Origin: Deltaproteobacteria bacterium
Lineage (GTDB): Bacteria; Desulfobacterota; Dissulfuribacteria; Dissulfuribacterales; UBA3076
Assembly: GCA_021159445.1 (NCBI GenBank)
Contig: JAGGRV010000548.1
Location: 1-15,410, forward strand
DNA: 15,410 nucleotides
Direction: 5' to 3'
Under the pieces are notes generated by a model. The model had not been told where the DNA came from. It saw only the letters and a program-made list of their open reading frames with translations, and did no database searches. Of the stretch, positions 13,811-15,410 are shown one piece after another. The number at the start of each line of letters is the position of its first letter. Position 1 is the stretch's first letter. The translations under genes and the position numbers were made by a program.

Positions 13811-15223
13811 GTGAAGAATGGGATATTCGCTTTTATTGTAATTGCGTTATTGACATTCCAGGGTGTTTCGTCAGCGGGTGACATCACCCAGGATCGGCTA
13901 AGGGCCCTTGAAGACAGGATTCAGGCCCTTGAGAAGGAGCTTCAGCAGGTCAAGAATGAAGCCCAGCAGGCCAAGGTTGAAGTGCAGCCGGTCGTGAAAG
14001 ATACATTCCAGGGAAAGAAGGTCACGCCTGTTTATGCCTTTTGGAAAAACGATTTCTATCTGTCGACGCCTGACGAGAATTTCTGGATGAAGATTCGAGG
14101 CAATCTGCACGTTGACTACAAATTCTATGGCGGAAATAGCGGCAACCCTACGGAGTTTGATGTCCGTCGTGCCCGTTTTGATTTTCAGGGGATGTGGTAC
14201 AAGTGCATCTATTTCCGCGTTCAGGAGGAAATGGCAGACTCACCTTATCTCCGCAATGCCTGGGTGGACTATAAGTACCGGGACTGGCTCCACCTCCGTG
14301 CAGGCCAGATGAAGCCGCCCTTTAGTACTTCATGGTGGACTACGGATAACAATGTTAACTTCCTTGAGCGTGGGGCGAATACACCTCTGTATCCATACTT
14401 TGATCGCGGTGCGTGGCTGTGGGGTGAGACATTTGGTAAGACCTTGACCTGGAATATAGGGGCATTTACTGGTACCGGCCCGGAAAAAGATGAGCAAAGA
14501 GGTGATATCGACGATCATAAGGACTATTTTGCTCGACTGTTTTATACCCCTTTCAAGAATCAGGAGGGCTCGGTTCTCCAAGGGCTTCATCTATGTCTTG
14601 AGGGAGTGATTGGTAAACAATCAGTCCCGACCAAGAGATTTGAGAAGAAAGGCTTTGGTGCTGCTGTCCGAGATGATAAGTACTGGACATGGCAAGTAGG
14701 CGATGATGCTGAAATTGGAAGCAGAAACCGATGGGGGGTTGAACTCCATTACATTGGTGGCCCATTCAGCTTAAGTACTGAGTACCTTGTAACTAAGTGG
14801 AATGATATAGATCTTCCAAACGGCGTAAGTGAAGATGGTAAGGTTAGCTCCTGGAGTACATGGGTGAGTTACTTTTTGACCGGCGAGCATAAGAGGGTGG
14901 GCAACTTTGGATGGAAGACACCAACGCCTAGAACAAATTTTGATTTTGTTCATTTAAAGGGGACGGGGGCATGGGAAGTCCTGGCCCGTTATACTTACAC
15001 CGGGACTGATGATAGCCTGTTTGACAGTGGTATCCTGTTGGGTGCAAGCGACGTAAATGAATATACCCTGGGACTCTGCTGGACATGGAATCCTATGGTA
15101 CGCTGGCAGATGAATTATGTGCACCTGCATGGGAACAGGGACGGGATCAGAACTGGAGATAAGGACAAAATATGGGTCTCTAATGAAGACATGCTTGGGT
15201 TGCGCATGATTTTCAAGTTCTAA
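13811..15223 (+). CDS. Outer-membrane porin, OprP/OprO-like
   Basis: This 470-residue protein starts with a signal peptide (about 1-22, ending VSSAG), then a short coiled coil (about 27-57, ALEDRIQALEKELQQVKNE) typical of trimeric porins, then an aromatic-rich beta-barrel. FDVRRARFDFQGMWYK and LRAGQMKPPFS are features of the phosphate-selective porin O/P family, and the last residue is Phe, as in barrel proteins handled by Bam. Despite the family name, many members transport other anions, so phosphate is not implied. The start is GTG 13811, five bases after AAAGGAGGT (13797-13805); there is no ATG at that spot. As the last gene of the SLC13-CBS-porin set it would provide the outer-membrane entry for the permease substrate (inference). 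Confidence 0.88.
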   Translation: MKNGIFAFIVIALLTFQGVSSAGDITQDRLRALEDRIQALEKELQQVKNEAQQAKVEVQPVVKDTFQGKKVTPVYAFWKNDFYLSTPDENFWMKIRGNLHVDYKFYGGNSGNPTEFDVRRARFDFQGMWYKCIYFRVQEEMADSPYLRNAWVDYKYRDWLHLRAGQMKPPFSTSWWTTDNNVNFLERGANTPLYPYFDRGAWLWGETFGKTLTWNIGAFTGTGPEKDEQRGDIDDHKDYFARLFYTPFKNQEGSVLQGLHLCLEGVIGKQSVPTKRFEKKGFGAAVRDDKYWTWQVGDDAEIGSRNRWGVELHYIGGPFSLSTEYLVTKWNDIDLPNGVSEDGKVSSWSTWVSYFLTGEHKRVGNFGWKTPTPRTNFDFVHLKGTGAWEVLARYTYTGTDDSLFDSGILLGASDVNEYTLGLCWTWNPMVRWQMNYVHLHGNRDGIRTGDKDKIWVSNEDMLGLRMIFKF

Positions 15224-15238
15224 TATTTTTGCACACAC

Positions 15239-15264
15239 CTCCCCCCTCAGCCCTGAGGGGGGAG
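15239..15264 (+). other. GC-rich hairpin after the porin gene
   Basis: CTCCCCCCTCA pairs with TGAGGGGGGAG over eleven pairs with a four-base loop, 16 bases after the porin stop codon. No T-run follows, so it is not a classic intrinsic terminator, but it could stabilise the 3' end or pause polymerase. Confidence 0.6.
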
Positions 15265-15410
15265 AAGACTTTGCGTTATTCCCATTACACCCCCTTTTTT
15301 CAAAGATAGTTTCTCCACTGGTCCATTGTGAGTGGACTGACACGACAAGTCAAAAGTAGTTTACACTTTTAGTGGTAATATACCTCAAAAAATATGACTT
15401 GTGCGATTAG

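Noticed and set aside
15239..15264. Intrinsic terminator for the porin gene
   Set aside because: The stem is strong but no T-run follows on either strand, so I list it only as a hairpin.

Overview
The window looks like chromosomal DNA of a deltaproteobacterium-type anaerobe (Desulfobacterota or a relative). I infer this from the gene families: a Cam-type gamma-carbonic anhydrase, SulP and SLC13 anion transporters, a cytidylate-kinase-like/receiver fusion and an OprP-type porin. A sigma-54 promoter and abundant palindromic intergenic repeats point the same way. No taxonomic search was possible.

Layout. 1-200 holds an unresolved structured element with a tRNA/tmRNA-like T-arm on the minus strand, followed by a clear Rho-independent terminator (240-271). 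378-995 is a gamma-carbonic anhydrase with its active-site residues intact. 1304-5335 is a compact + strand run: a TetR regulator, a SulP transporter with an unusual hydrophilic insertion, and a three-part protein (cytidylate-kinase-like, BON-like, receiver). 5336-5585 holds a 15-bp tandem repeat and a promoter overlapped by inverted repeats. 5586-8375 is a signalling cluster: membrane histidine kinase, single-domain receiver, and a small protein with a His-box helix but no recognisable ATP-binding motifs, resembling a ChpT/Spo0B phosphotransferase. 8381-9164 is bracketed by a 93-bp inverted repeat carrying the broken start of a four-helix-bundle gene, and encloses a DUF3592-type membrane protein. 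A minus-strand exported protein (9164-9898) follows. At 10265-10280 a consensus-like sigma-54 promoter precedes a degenerate receiver and a canonical receiver. A 133-bp palindromic repeat then separates them from an SLC13-family permease, a CBS-pair protein and an OprP-like outer-membrane porin, ending at 15223.

How it may work together (inference). The window combines outer-membrane (porin) and inner-membrane (SulP, SLC13) anion transport, a carbonic anhydrase, and an unusual number of phosphorelay parts: one kinase, one His-phosphotransferase candidate and four receiver domains. None of the receivers carries a DNA-binding output domain. The most interesting hypothesis is a phosphorelay controlling anion (bicarbonate, sulfate or carboxylate) uptake by protein-protein contacts, with CBS and kinase-like modules sensing nucleotides. 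The transported substrates cannot be read from the sequence.
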